Assembly: GCF_040054535.1 (NCBI RefSeq)
Contig: NC_090780.1
Span: 11,684,501 to 11,748,500, forward strand
DNA: 64,000 nucleotides
DNA from: Antennarius striatus
Taxonomy: Eukaryota; Chordata; Actinopteri; Lophiiformes; Antennariidae
Reading direction: 5' to 3'
Made by a program: the position numbers and the translations under genes. Of this stretch, positions 25,939 to 38,534 are shown piece after piece; the first letter of the stretch is position 1, and every line of letters begins with the position of its first letter. The notes beneath the pieces are model-generated. The model made no database searches. It was not told where the DNA came from and saw only the letters and a program-made list of their open reading frames with translations.

Positions 25939-26058
25939 TCCTATGGCCAATTTGGAATGGCCAATTAACCTGAAGTGCATGTTTTTGGAGGTGGGAGGAA
26001 GCCGGAGAACCCGGAGGGGAACCCGAGCAGACATGAGGAGAACATGCAAACTCCAGCA
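25734..26058 (-). repeat. SINE-like repeat copy d with internal (CA)n at 25880-25934
   Basis: The reverse-orientation copy shows CTTTATCCGCTTGCGCGGGTC, GAGCTGGAGCCCATCTCAGC, GATGCCAGTGCACCGCGGAG, the CA run, GGCCAATTAACCTGAAGTGC and GAGGAGAACATGCAAACTCC. It is the same family as copies a-c, here 5'-truncated at about 26058. Confidence 0.75.
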
Positions 26059-26086
26059 GTTTAATTAAATTATATTAATTCTTCTT

Positions 26087-27157
26087 TCTTCATCTTCTTT
26101 TCCTTTCGGCTTTTCCCTTCAGGGATCGCCACATCGAATCAATTGCCTCCATCTAACCCTGTCTTCTTCATCCTCTTCTCTCACACTGACTACCTTCATG
26201 TCCTCTTTCACTACATCCATAAACCTCTTCTTTGGTCTTCCTCTAGGTCTCCTGCCTGGCATTTCAAAACTCAGCATTCTTCTACCAATATATTCACTAC
26301 CTCTCCTGGACATGTCCGAACCATCTCAGTCTGGTCTCTCTGACTTTATCTCCAAAATCTCTAACATGTGCTGTCTCTCTGATGTACTCATTCCTGATCC
26401 TATCCTTCCTGGTCACTCCCAGAGAGAACCTCAGCATCTTCATCTCTGCTATCTCCAGCTCTGCCTCCTGTCTTTTCCTCAGTGACACTGTCTCTAGACC
26501 AAACAACATCACTTGTCTGACCACAGTTTTGTACACCTTTCCTTTCATTTTAGCTGAAACTCTTCTATCACACATCACACCTGACACTTTCCTCCACCCG
26601 CTCCATCCTGCCTGTACATGCTTCTTCACCTCTTTTCCACACTCTCCGTTGCTCTGGATTGTTGACCCTAAGTACTTAAAATCCTCCTTCTTCTTGATCT
26701 CTTCTCCCTGTAACCTCACTCTTCCACTTGGGTCCCTCTCATTCACACACATGTACTCTGTCACACACATGTACTTACTGCGGCTAACCTTCATTCGTCT
26801 CCTTCCCAGGACAAACCTCCACCTCTCTAGCTTCTCCTCCACCTGTTCCCTGCTCTCACTACAGATCACAATGTCATCTGCAAACATCATAGTCCATAAA
26901 GGTTCCTGTCTAACCTCATCTGTCAGCCTGTCTATCACCATAGCGAACAAGAAGGGGCTCAGAGCTGATCCCTGATGCAGTCCCACCTCCACCTTGAACT
27001 CCTCTGTCACACCTACAGCACACCTCACCACTGTCTTACAGTCCTCATACATGTCCTGCACCGTTCTCACATACTTCTCTGCCACTCCAGACTTCCTCAT
27101 ACAATACCACAGTTCCTCTCTGGGCACCCTTTCATAAGCTTTCTCCAGATCTACAAA
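26087..27157 (-). mobile_element. RTE-like retrotransposon, copy 2 (5'-truncated)
   Basis: A single 276-codon open frame at 26297-27127, continued in another frame at 26119-26313, carries GLHQGSALSPFLFAMVIDRL, the catalytic FADDIVIC box and the C-terminal TRLRWFGHVQER and EYIGRRMLSFEMPGRRP segments. The 3' end on the minus strand has the CCTGAAGGGAAAAGCCGAAA signature and a (GAA)-rich tail. It is truncated before the DLEKAYDR block. Its ORF is longer and less broken than that of copy 1 over the same region. Confidence 0.85.
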
Positions 27158-29400
27158 AACTTAAATTAAATTAATTAAACAGCCATATGTTTGCCAACAT
27201 TACTGTTAGCTTGTTAACTTGTCAATAGTATAAGCTAGTTGTTAGCTATGTTGTCTAGCGTTGAATAAGACTCATATAACATGAACATCAGTAGGTTTTC
27301 CATCATCATTCCTACCAAGAATAGTGTAAAAAACTTATGTTGACCTAAATTTTGGGCATCAGTAGCAGATAATGCTATGTGTTCAGAATCAGGAGCTATC
27401 ATAAACATGTGAATACTTGCCTTTGAGAAATTATTAAATATCATTCCACAATCTTGACACTAAAGCCTAACAGAACACGAAGTGGTAGTCATGGATATTA
27501 TGACCTTCCTGCTTCACATCACATGACGTTTTAGTGAACTCTGAATATGGACATTTCAAAGTGTGTCATGGATAGGGAGGCATTTCCTGTCATGTTGAAC
27601 AGAATAGAAGCTTATACAATCATTTTGACAATATCAACTGAGAGGGATAGCGCCTTCTTTTCATCCAGAATCCTTTCATAATGAGAAATGTCATCACATT
27701 TTCACAGAAGGCTAAACAAACCTACAGGAGGGCATATACTTGATCTCTACAAAAAGAACTTTGTTGCATAAATTCAAATTGTACAGCTGCTGAATTTATG
27801 ATAATTTGAGTTAATCATTAACTTGGTGTCTTTACCAAAGCGGTCTGAAAGACAAGAGATGTGTTCAAAGACATATACAGTTTGTTAAAGATTTGTTATG
27901 GATATACAGTATACAGTAGTATGACTGCACAATTTCACATTGTTCATTAAAGAAGAAATGTGAAATAATCTGATTAACCTTAAGTCTTGCAAAAAACGAG
28001 AACTTCAATGGCATCTGTTTGGACCTCAGCAGTGGGGCAGGGTTGACTGACTGGACCTCTTGAAATTTTTGATTTAATACCCATGCGGCAGAACAGGACT
28101 ACTGTTGACCAGTTGTTTTGATCCCCAGGTTGTTACCACAATGGCATGATGTTGCATTGCTGTCCATCAAAATTCAGACTGTTGTCTGTGAATGCAGGTC
28201 AAAGATCTTTACCTTCAATGCATGGTTATTTTTCCTTCAAACATGTGCATTTGTTTTGATTTCTCCAGTTTTTATTAATTTTCCCTTTACACTCATGTAT
28301 TTTTTCTTCCTGTCACATTGTCCTTCTAACTCACCTCCCCCATCGTCACTGTGCGCCCATGAGAGCATTTACTGTGAACTCAGCAAGCACGGAGAATGAC
28401 CAGGCCTGCCTGCTTTACTTCTGTGATGAAATTGAAGCTGACAGTTAGGCTGACTAGCTGCTGCGCCAGATGTTCCATACATGGACAACCAGAAAAATCC
28501 CTGCAGGTAACTATGCTTTCAAGGACTCCTTATTTCCATTTTTATTCAGTGGAACTACTGTTGCCCTGACTTAGCATTAAGTAGTTCTTCTATAGTTTGT
28601 ACTCATGTAGCTTGTGGGTTCCTAGTATGAGGTTTGCTTGTATTTCCCATAACCCTTTCCTTATGGGCGAGGTAGAGTGACACCCCTTGCTTCTCTGCAA
28701 CTGCAAGTTCTTAAGATACTTCGGTCCAGCACTAACCTCAGCAACAACGGAACTCCTGAAAACCTTTTAAACATTAATAATTGACTGATGTTCTCTTCCC
28801 ACTCTTCTACGTCAACCAGAGTGTGCACACATTAAATGTTGATGCTCTTTGGCGTGGTGCAATACAAAGTTCATTGTGGAAAAACCCCCCAAATATTTTC
28901 AAGCAACAGCTGGAAGTATATTTTTTTAAAACAATATTGATTCCTTAATTTTGCAGTACATTTCCATCGTTGTACGGTGGCATCATGCTTAACAGAAACC
29001 AAGGAGTGTCTGGGTTTGACAAACCCAGAAACAAGTACAAAGAATCCCCTGTACTTGTGGATGTCAATATGAATAGTCGTTATATAGTATTGCTAAGTGT
29101 TGACCCTAAATGACCTGCAAAATTCTCTTTATTAAGTCAACCAAAACTGAAGCTATTGTACAGAGTCCTTAGAAGTACATGATTCTCCAATATATAGAAG
29201 CTGTGAATGTCATAACCATGGCCAGAATCTGTTAGTTATCTGCAGTATAACCTCCATATGTAGCAAATTCTATGACTTTATTTTACTGCAGGACTAGCTT
29301 CTCTCACCTACGTATTGTGGTACAAAATATAAATAAATAAGAAGAAAATCAGACAATACATAGGCACCTCCCATTTCCAACAGATGTACAATAAAAATAA
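27158..29400. other. intergenic, no recognised feature
   Basis: About 2.2 kb of unique-looking AT-rich sequence. The open frames are short and have no family signature. Confidence 0.6.
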
Positions 29401-29414
29401 GTCAATGCATTTAT

Positions 29415-29500
29415 TGCTTCCAGTCTGAATTATTGCAGTTCCATATTATCAGGCTTTGTAAGTCTCTAAAGGCCCTGCAGTTGAATATAGTACCCTATTC
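29415..29500 (+). mobile_element. possible L2 LINE RT remnant
   Basis: One frame reads FIASSLNYCSSILSGFVSL before a stop. It resembles the L2/CR1 RT thumb signature F(I/V)SSRLDYCNSLLSGLP. Only about 25 residues are recognisable, so this is tentative. Confidence 0.4.
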
Positions 29501-30671
29501 AAGATTGAGATCAAGATGAACTATTGTGTCCCAGAGAGGGAAATTTGTCTTTAGATTTCAACAGAATCTTCAACCACAAAATTTCTTAGAGAAACAAACA
29601 GCTCTAAAGGCACCTAAAACACATTTGTCATCCACAGAATACAGTGATTTAATAAATAACAAGTGTTTTTTTCTGTCTCTATTTCAAAGGGCTGTATAAA
29701 ATGAGATACATTAAGTTTTAATCGTTTTCTCTGCTATGAACCTCCTCTCAAAGGGCAGTAGCTCATAGTCCATATGCAGAACATGAGATGGATCAGTTGC
29801 TCTTTTATTGGCTTGCCTATAGGTTTAGCCTGAAGAGGGACTTCCCATGATGCATTGAGACCTCTTACATCCTCTCCTACTGAATATTATCATGTCACTG
29901 ATGCATGTTACCAAGGACATCCTCCCTGGAGACTTGAATTCTCGTATTGTGGATGATCATGATGATGTGTTCAACATAGGAGATGCACTATGTTTATCCA
30001 AAGTGCAGAAAAAATCAAAATGTGTACGAAAATGCTTGCATGCATGCCTTTTGACCAGTGCATGTATTGAAGTCCTGTCTCAATATGTAGTTTTTGTCCA
30101 TTTCTACAGTTGACCACATTGCTATTCAAATAGCCATGCAATTAGCTGTTATGTTAGTTTAGAGCTGTGTTAAGGTGCCCTCAAATCAGTCCTTCTCAAT
30201 TATTTTCTGTTACGCCCCCCTCTAACAAGAAGAAAACAAGAACAAATGTAATCAGAGACTGCAACATCCCACGACCCCGCGACTACTTGCATACGTCAAA
30301 GATCAAAGCTAGTGCTCAGACGTACTTTCATTGTATCTTTAACATAAAAGAAAACAAAAAAGGAAATATAGTTCAATTTATGACGAAGAATAATTTTATT
30401 AACATTATTTTTAGTGTATTACAGAAAATTTGAAGTGCATCAATTTTGACTGAAATTAAAAAAAACAACAACCTTGTAAACATTTTTGACCAACTTATTG
30501 CATCATTTGATATTGAAAAATAAAAGTAAATAAAATCAATAAATAATAAAAAAATTCTAATTCAGTTCAGTAACATTTATTCAGGAGCACAATATATAAA
30601 ACACTTAAACCTACAAAACATGAACAAGGCAGTCAGAGACTGCAACAGCCTGAGACCCACCCTGACCTACT

Positions 30672-30854
30672 TCCAGGGTAGGTCAGGGTACCGTAAAAGT
30701 AGTACCTGACTAACGCATATCTTTGAGCGTTCATAGATCAAAGCTAGTGCATAGGTAGATCAAAGCACTAGCTTTGATCAAAGCACTACCTTTGATCTAT
30801 GGTCTTACCCACACTGGCCTTCTCCCACGGGTTTTTCAACAGGATCTTAGACAG
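30672..30854 (+). repeat. tandemly duplicated segment, left copy
   Basis: The segment from CTTCCAGGGTAGGTCAGGGT to TTTTTCAACAGGATCTTAG recurs at 31332-31542. It contains inverted GATCAAAG/CTTTGATC motifs (AGATCAAAGCACTAGCTTTG, then GATCAAAGCACTACCTTTGA) that could fold into hairpins. Its last part is the start of RTE LINE homology. Confidence 0.7.
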
Positions 30855-30860
30855 GATCTT

Positions 30861-31326
30861 GGGCCCCGTCCACACGATAATGGATATTTTAAAAACGCAA
30901 CTTTTTTGTTGCGTTTACGCCTTCTGTCCACACGACAACACAGATAACGAAAACGCAACTTTTTAAAAACGCTGGCCGAGGTGGATTTTTAAAAAAAAGC
31001 TGGGTCTGCGTTGTCGTGTGGACGGCGTATCCGCGACTTTTTAAAAACGCTGACATCTTGCCTGCGACGAAAACCGCTGTGACGTCATATTTATGGGCCC
31101 GTGTGTTGTGACAACAAAACACGGAGGATTCCTATTGGATAAAATTGGACTCAATACTGCCACCACATGGTTTGGCATGCTTATAGCAGTCTTCGAAAAC
31201 TCACTGCTGCGTTTACGTGTGGGAGGAGATTTTTTTAAAAACGCTGTCGTGTGGACGGGAATCGTTTTCGATGCGTTTTTAAAAAGTTCCGTTTTTAAAA
31301 AAATCCGTTATCGTGTGGACTGGGCC
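30861..31326 (+). mobile_element. MITE-like DNA element with long terminal inverted repeats
   Basis: The left end reads GGCCCCGTCCACACGATAAT, followed by GGATATTTTAAAAACG. The right end, reverse-complemented, reads GGCCCAGTCCACACGATAAC, followed by GGATTTTTTTAAAAACG. That is roughly 40 bases of near-matching inverted repeat bounding 466 bp. The interior repeats CGTTGTCGTGTGGAC and AAAAACGC motifs. There is no ORF and I could not find a convincing target-site duplication, so the superfamily is open. Confidence 0.75.
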
Positions 31327-31331
31327 TGAGA

Positions 31332-31542
31332 TACTTCCAGGGTAGGTCAGGGTACCGTAAAAGTCCTGAGTAATGCATATCTTTGACCATTCAGGGTAAG
31401 TCAAAGCTATGCACTAACTTTGACCATAGATCAAAGCTAGTGCATAGGTAGATCAAAGCACAGCTTTGATCAAAGTACTACCTTTGATCTATGGTCTTAC
31501 TCACACTGGCCTTCTCCTACGGGTTTTTCAACAGGATCTTAG
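31332..31542 (+). repeat. tandemly duplicated segment, right copy
   Basis: The second copy of the 30672-30854 segment, lying directly after the MITE-like element. It has small internal differences, including an extra CATTCAGGGTAAGTCAAAGC block, and runs directly into RTE LINE copy 3. Confidence 0.7.
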
Positions 31543-32869
31543 GTAGTGAGAAGATGCATGAGGAAGGGAGGAGAAGTGTGCTGGTGCCCATTTTTAAAAA
31601 CATAATAATAATAATAATAATAATAATAGACCCTTATCGCCCACAGTGGGGAAATTTGTGAAAAAAACAAGGGAGATATGCAGAGTTGTGTTAACTACAG
31701 AGGAATAAAGCTGATGAGCCATACAATGAAGTTATGGGAAAGAGTAGTTCATTCAACTCAATCAACTTTTATTTATATAGCGCTGAATCGTATCAGAAGA
31801 CATTTCAAAGTGCTTTACAGATAGAAAGCCAACAATGCCCTAGTCTAGTTGAAGCTAGACTGAGGGCAGAAGTGAGCATTTGTGAGCAGCAGTATGGTTT
31901 CTTGCCAAAACAGAGTACCATAGATGCAGTTTTTGCTTTGGGGGTGTTGATACAGAAGTACAGAGAAGGCCAGATGGAGCTGCATTGTGTTTTTGTAGAT
32001 CTGGAGAAAGCTTATGAAAGGCTGCCCAGAGAGGAACTGTGGTATTGGATGAGGAAGTCTTGAGGGGCAGAGAAGTATGTTTAGAGTGGTGCAGGATATG
32101 TATGAGGATTGTAAGACAGTAGCATGGTGTGACAGAGGAGTTCAAGGTGGAGGTGGGACTGCATCAGAGATCAGATCAGAGCCCCTTCTTGTTTGCTATG
32201 GTGATGGACAGGCTGACAGACGAGGTTAGACAGGAATCTCCATGGACTATGATGTTTGCAGATGATATTGTGATCTGTAGTGAGAGCAGGGAACAGGTGG
32301 AGGAGAAGCTAGAGAGGTGGAGGATGGTCCTGGAAAGGAGATGAATGAAAGTTAGCCGCAGTAAGACAGAGTACATGTGTGTGAATGAGAGGGAACCCAA
32401 GTGGAAGAGTGAGGTTACAGGACAAGAGATCAAAAAGGTGGAGGATTTTAAGTTGTGGTGTGACCAGCGATGTTGTTTGGTCTAGAGACAGTGTCACTGA
32501 ACAAAAGACAGGAGACAGAGCTGGAGGTAGCAGAGATGAAGTTGCTGAGGTTCTCTCTGGGAGTGACCAGGAAGGATAGGATCAGGAATGAGTACATCAG
32601 AGGAACTGCACAAGTTAGAGCTTTTGGAGATAAAGTCAGAGAGGCCAGACTGAGATGGTTTGGACATGTCCAGGAGAGAGATAGTGAATATATTGGTAGA
32701 AGGATGCTGAGTTTTGAATTGCGAGGCAGGGGGCCGAGAGGAAGACCAAAGAGGAGGTTTAGAGAACATGAAGGAAGTTGGTGTGAGAGAAGAGGATGCA
32801 GAATGGTGGCAACTGGTTCACTGTTGCAACCCCTGAAGGGAAAAGCCCAAAGGAAAAGAAGAAGACTGA
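31523..32869 (+). mobile_element. RTE-like retrotransposon, copy 3 (broken)
   Basis: Fragments of the same RT as copies 1 and 2. An NYRGIKLMSHTMKLWERVV segment (31690-31745) is followed by EARLRAEVSICEQQYGFLPK, CVFVDLEKAYERLPREELWY, the catalytic FADDIVIC box (32252-32276) and RLRWFGHVQERDSEYIGRR. It has several frameshifts, stops and a deletion around 32455. An (ATA)n run lies at 31601-31629, and about 100 bp of foreign sequence interrupts the RT at 31748-31848. It ends in a GAAGAAGA tail. Confidence 0.85.
31748..31848 (+). repeat. short insertion in RTE copy 3 (L2-tail/SINE-like)
   Basis: Comparison with copy 1 shows extra sequence between GAGTAGTT and GAAGCTAGAC. The insert includes CAACTTTTATTTATATAGCG and CAAAGTGCTTTACAGATAGA, a 3' tail common to teleost SINEs and LINEs. 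TAGTT is present at both edges, consistent with a target duplication. Confidence 0.65.
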
Positions 32870-32879
32870 AGTAGAAAGT

Positions 32880-34005
32880 ACAAGATAGCTTTATTGACAA
32901 ACAGCAAATAGTAGTTGCTTGTTTTTTCAATTATATACTAACATGGAATTCAGTGATCCTGTCTTTAAATGGCATCTTCATTTATTAGGCTTCATGCTGC
33001 CAGCATGTTTAGACACGGTAAACCCACCGGCCTCTCCTCATCTCCCACTATCGTCACACTGACGCCCAGCGCTACAGACTCTTATTCATAGGTCCTCAAG
33101 CTAGTACTCCCTGCGCACACCTGAAAATGATAACACTACTTCTTTCTACTGTAGAAGATGTGCAATTACACTTTATTCTAATACGGCAAAAAAACGCATG
33201 TTCCCCAGGGTTACGCGCACCTCTTGGCATCGGACCCTGGGGGGGGGGGGGGATGAGCCACTATTTGAGCAGTGCTGCACATCCGGTGATAAGAGTCATG
33301 TAAGAGTCAGCTACGGTATATACAGGAATACGATCGTATCACACAAATTTATGTATATAATGGGAAAAGAAACAGAAAATCAACTCACCCCAGGAAAATT
33401 GAGTTCTTTTTACTGTGATGTAACATACTACTGCACTTATCATCCAGTCTGCAGGAAAATTAGATCACACCCTGAACTCTATGACCTATATCAGAGTACA
33501 GTATATCAGATAATTGTCTCACTGTATCGTTACACCCAAGTTGTCTGTCCAAGCATCATTTGATTCCAACAGATTTCTATGCGCAATTACATATGAATAA
33601 TGCAATGGTAAAATAAGTGAAATAATTCACATATTGCGGAGACCTTATCAGAGTTGTCACAGACAGAATATGTAAAGCACACAGTGTTGTACCAGACAAT
33701 CCAATACATTGAAAATTCACAGAACAGCTTCATAATATATTCATGACCTCCCTGCTTCATTTTTATGTTCCATCCTATGGGTATGCAGAGTATTTTATTT
33801 AATTCAGTGTATATTGAATGTGAATCTTTGGGATATTAGTTTCATATTTTATCACCAATCATGAGGTCCAGATAGCTACATTTTAACAACTGTGTAAAAG
33901 GTGTTTTTCAGAATAAAAGAAATAAAGCTACACATGCTTAAAGCACTCACGCACACAAACACACATGCGCTCACACACACAAACACACACACACACGCAC
34001 GCACG

Positions 34006-34045
<40 letters not shown>

Positions 34046-34390
34046 TACTCACAGCTTCTCTGAGGAGCTCTTTGAAATATTTAAATGCTAGCAGCAGTTT
34101 TAATGTGAGATTGATAGAATAGGGTCAGTGTCAGTACTGCAGCAACTACTGTACAGCTATGTCAGAGAGGACTTCCACCCAGCAAATGTTCATGCTTATC
34201 ATTTTCCCTAAAAATACGTTTAGATCCATGGTGACAAATTTAAAGATATTTATTGTTGTTTTTTCTGCATTGACAACCGATTCTGAGCAACCCTGAAGAG
34301 GAGAGATGTTCTCAGTGGTAGATGCAAGATATCCTGTAGTTGTCTATTGTATCATGCTATCTCTCCAATCAGTAAGACATTATATCACTA
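32880..34390. other. intergenic; (CA)-rich tract at 33945-34043
   Basis: No coding signal. It holds a poly-G run at about 33239-33252 and an imperfect CA/CG-CA microsatellite at 33945-34043. Confidence 0.6.
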
Positions 34391-35183
34391 CTAGCGGGAA
34401 CCTGTGGAAAATCCACGATAAAAAAATAATATCATACTTCATACCAAACATATGAAAACAAACATATTGGTATTATAAACAAATCATAGAGTTCTCTCAC
34501 CAGCAGGCAGTACATCCCGGTTTGACCCAGAACTGGAGTATTTGGCAATGGAAGGTGAATGAATGAATGAATGAATAAATAAATAAATATATAAACTTTA
34601 TGAATCATAAATAAAGAAACAGACAAACAAATATCCAATATCCAAGCACGTTTATACAACGCTGTTGAAGTCAACAGTTCTCTGAACTGAAGAAGTCTTT
34701 TAAACAGCTTTGGATAACCATGACCTGGATAACTGAGAACCTACACAGACATCGAGCATGTTTATCAAAGCGTCTTTGACGTGGAGCTGTTATACCTCAG
34801 AAAAAAGAAGATTTTAGCCCCATCCGTTCTGTGTGTACATGCAGACATGGGTCAAACACACTAACGTCACAGCAGTTTTCGTCAGAGGGAGACGCCCCTG
34901 AATAGAAAAAGTTTGGTTATATGACACGACAACGCATACCTGGCATTTTTCAAAAAACTTCACTTTGGCCGTCGTTTTCGTCCAGGATATCTGCGTTGTC
35001 GTGTGGATGTAAGGCGTAATCGCAACAAAAGGTCTCGCTGGCCGATGCCTTACACCATATTGTTCACGTGATTCCATCTGACAGATGCGCCTTGATTGGT
35101 TTGGCGGTAGTGGGTGGAGCTAAAACGTGACACCGTGAGGTTTTCAAGTGACCTTATTCAAATACAGTATAAAGGTGGGGAGA
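34391..35183 (-). mobile_element. non-autonomous Helitron-like element, copy B
   Basis: Read on the minus strand it starts TCTCCCCACC (after A) at 35183 and ends AGGTTCCCGCTAG at 34391, followed by T. The interior includes CCAATC-type boxes, a (TTCA)n/(TTTA)n run and a CCACACGACAAC segment related to the MITE at 30861. It shares its whole layout with copy D. Confidence 0.8.
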
Positions 35184-35492
35184 TAAAGCTACCTCACAAA
35201 AGAGCTGGGAGGCCAAAATACCACTGAACCATCACCAATCCAATGCACCACACTAGACAGCAGAAATGGTTTTGACATTGTGGTTTCCACAACATGCAGT
35301 TAACGATACACTGTCTCCAGTGTGAGACAAGAAAACAAGAGGAGGTGTAACTCTTTATCTCAAGATAAGATCAATAATTTTGTTGCTCATGCTCTCTTCT
35401 CTTGCTGTTTGTTTCGCTATGTCTTCCACTTTCAACACATCTCAACATCTCAAGGCGAAGACTTGAAAATCAGTATGATGATGCATAAACTG

Positions 35493-35586
35493 TATATATA
35501 TGTATATATATGTATATATATGTATATGTATATATATACATACATGTATGTATATGTATATATATATATACACACGTGTATATACA

Positions 35587-35633
<47 letters not shown>

Positions 35634-35636
35634 CAT
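35493..35636 (+). repeat. (TA)-rich compound microsatellite
   Basis: Alternating TATATG, TACATA and pure TA runs. The Ile-Tyr-rich frames here are not genes. Confidence 0.95.
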
Positions 35637-35648
35637 AAATACATACAT

Positions 35649-35772
35649 TCAGTCATTCATTCCTTCATTCATTCATTCAGTTTCTCAACCCGCTTCATCT
35701 GCTTGCGCAGGTCGCGGGAAGCTGGAGCCTATCCCAGTCGACTGGGGTGTGAGGCAGGGGACAGGGGATATA
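35649..35772 (-). repeat. SINE-like repeat copy e (truncated)
   Basis: CATTCATTCATTCAG, then CAACCCGCTTCATCTGCTTG and GAGCCTATCCCAGTCGACTG, matches the 3' third of the family in reverse orientation. Confidence 0.65.
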
Positions 35773-36927
35773 TGATTATGGGATTGACCTCTTGAAGAAA
35801 AATCTTTCAATAAAAAAAGAAAAGAACTGATTATTGACACACTGGACAGTCCATTGGATACTAAATATGTTTATGTTCTGGATTAATGGCATCATAAAAA
35901 ATAATCCAGATTTATCTTCTGTCTTCCTCACAGTTTTCAGGGTGGAAAGGAAAGACGATGCCAAAAACACATTAATAATGCAACCAGAAAAAAAAAGAAA
36001 AATACAGCTGTGTGTCCCATCACCTTGATTTATTCAGTCAGCACACACAACTGCTGATGAGTGAAGACATATCTAAATAATTGTACATACAGGACACACA
36101 ATTGAAATGTTTTTCACAAAGAACTCTGATGCAGTGTGAAAGTCACAGCTCTTCGCTGCAACGTTGAAGAGCGTCATCTAAAGCTGTGTAATGAAATACT
36201 GCTCTCTGTTGGCTCATTAATGAAGGAGCAGTTGACCTTATTTATTTTCTGCTGAAACAACCAAGACAGCAAACAATGTAAACATGTTACATTGTTTTGG
36301 GAGGAGTTGAGAATAAACTGCAAGATTGAGTTGTATAGTTCTGATCAGTTTCCAAAATTTTAAATGACCAAAAGTACAATTTAATGATTACACAACAAAG
36401 CTTTATTTTTCTAATTTAATTATGTCAAAAAAAAATCCTAACAAGTCCTTATATTAGACTAAAGCATGAACATTCTAATGTCAGAAGCATGGCAGAGAAA
36501 GAGGTTACAGGAGGCTTCATTTAAAATCTTTCATACTATTAACAAATAAATTGATAAATAATTCAGCATCTATCAAAAATAAAGAACTTCATGCAATACA
36601 AACATTAACATACTATACTATAAAAAATACCATATACTCAAGAAATGGCCCATAAACCATGTTTTGAGATGGGATTAAAAATACTGAGTTTTACTTATCG
36701 AGGTCTCAAACCAAGAAAGTGAAGAACTTTGACATAATGCTCAGTTTCCTTGCCTGACAAGTACAGTATTGGCAACCATCATGAAGAAAATTATCAAATG
36801 ATGTCAAACTCATCCGTAAGTAGATTTGAGATATATGAAGGACTGCAAAAGTAAAGACAAGAGACATAAAATCAGTCTTAAATCTCATGGAATGATATGC
36901 AGCTTTGGACAAAAATTCAGAAACCTC

Positions 36928-37221
36928 TCCTTCTTTTCCTTTGGGCTTTTCCCTTCAGGGGTCGCCACAGTGAATCAGTTGCCACCATCTAACCCTGTCT
37001 TCTGCATCCTCTTCTCTCACACCGACTACCTTCATGTCCTCTTTCACTATATCCATAAACCTCCTCTTTGGTCTTCCACTCGGCCCCCTGCCTGGCAGTT
37101 CAAAACTCAGCATCTGTCTACCAATATATTCACCAACTCTTCTCTGGACATGTCCAAACCATCTCAGTCTGGCCTCTCTAATTTATCTCCAAAACCTCTA
37201 ACGTGCTGTCCCTCTGATGTA
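36928..37221 (-). mobile_element. RTE-like retrotransposon, copy 4, 3' part
   Basis: In reverse orientation this carries the same C-terminal RT region as copies 1-3 (RLRWFGHVQ and the GRxPSGRPKRRF-type region). It begins on the plus strand with CCTTTGGGCTTTTCCCTTC. It stops at TGATGTA where a DNA element is inserted, and resumes at 38535. Confidence 0.8.
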
Positions 37222-38534
37222 CCGTATTTTCCACACTATAAGGCGCACCTAAAAGCCTAAAATTTGCTCATAAACCTGTAGTGCACCTTATAATCCGGTG
37301 CGTCTTATATACGAATTAATATTCATATTAATATTGGTTAAAACCATGATCGCTGAAAAAAAGCCGGCAGTCTGGCCGCCAGTCATGCCGCACTCCGCCA
37401 CCAGAGTAGCCCCCTCACCAGGCACTCGGGCCCACGCCCACGGTAGTCAAGGGGCGTCACCGAAGTCCCGGCTCTTACTGAGCTGCTCTCAGACGGTAGA
37501 GCAGACTGTAGGAGCACCGGTGATTATGTAGCAAAACATAAGGAACTTTCAACAATTCTGTTAATAAAGTTTGACTGACTGACTGATCTCAGTATTTCCT
37601 AACTATTTGGCGTCGGAAATAACCCCCTTTAAACTTAATTGGTCTTAAAAATGCCATTGTGCTCTCATCTGGAATCTAGTGACGGTCCATTCTATTAGTC
37701 TGTGGAAACACGGAGAAACTGGCATAAATGTGAATGAAAGACCCTCAAAGCTGAACTTCCAGCCTTTTCTGAAATTTCAAGAGCAGAGTCACTGCTAGAC
37801 AAAGGTGCCAACGGGTGTGCTGCATTGATTTACAAATGTAGTTGATAGCTCTGGGCGGGCGGCGGAGGGGCGCATTCAGGCTTGTGTATTCTGTCTGCAG
37901 CGACGTGCTGTGAGATTCACGGCGGTGAGACACCGAGGTTAAAGTCAGTTCTAGGAGTAAAACAGCGTCATATTTGCCAGTAAATTAGTAGCCTGACAAT
38001 AAAAACTAGTTAAAAAATTGTTTAGGACACACAGCAGCAAATAGCTGCACCTCACCTCCGACTGGACTACTGATCGATCGAAACAATATTTAATTAATAA
38101 ACGAAGACGAACGTCGAAGCTTAAATATCTGCTTCGCACTTCAGATCAGGAAGTAATTCACTCTGTTCACACTGACTGCACTCATAATGAATTTAACCCG
38201 TTTTTAATGTCAGGTTTTATATGCGTGTTGACTTCTTTCTGTGATCAAGTGATCAAGTGATCAGGATTCCTTGGTGAGGCTCAGTATGGCTTATTGACAT
38301 AACAATAGGGGCGATTCAAAGGTAGTCAGGAAGTCATGAATGCAAGCATTACTGCCTGAGCAGCGCGGCTCTGTCTAGTGGACGGATTGCGCAACTACAG
38401 CCGCTGCAGTTTATCAAATAAATTTTATTTATTTTTTATTGTGTGTGCCTTATATATGAAATAAATTATGAAACAAACAAATTATTGAGGGTGCGCCTTA
38501 TAGTCCAGTGCGCCACACAGTGCGGAAAATAATA
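37222..38534. mobile_element. 1.3-kb DNA transposon inserted in RTE copy 4
   Basis: The left end reads CCGTATTTTCCACACTATAA, then GGCGCACC. The right end, reverse-complemented, reads TATTATTTTCCGCACTG, with a further GGCGCAC and GGACTATAAGGCGCACC block inside. The interrupted LINE text GATGTA/TACTCATTCC can be rejoined with TA duplicated on both sides, consistent with a TA target site. No intact transposase frame is visible. I recognise this terminus as a widespread fish element, but the superfamily (PIF/ISL2EU-like is one possibility) is unproven. Confidence 0.7.

Noticed and set aside
26297..27127. 276-codon open frame as a host gene
   Set aside because: It is the same RTE-like RT as three other copies in the window, truncated and with a simple-repeat tail.
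30185..30220. Possible hAT left end (CAGTCCTTCTCAATTATTTT)
   Set aside because: It resembles a hAT terminus, but no matching right end or 8-bp duplication was found, so it is not listed as an element.
35322..35795. Tyr/Ile-rich frame of 157 codons
   Set aside because: It is a translation of the TA-rich microsatellite and a SINE-like fragment.
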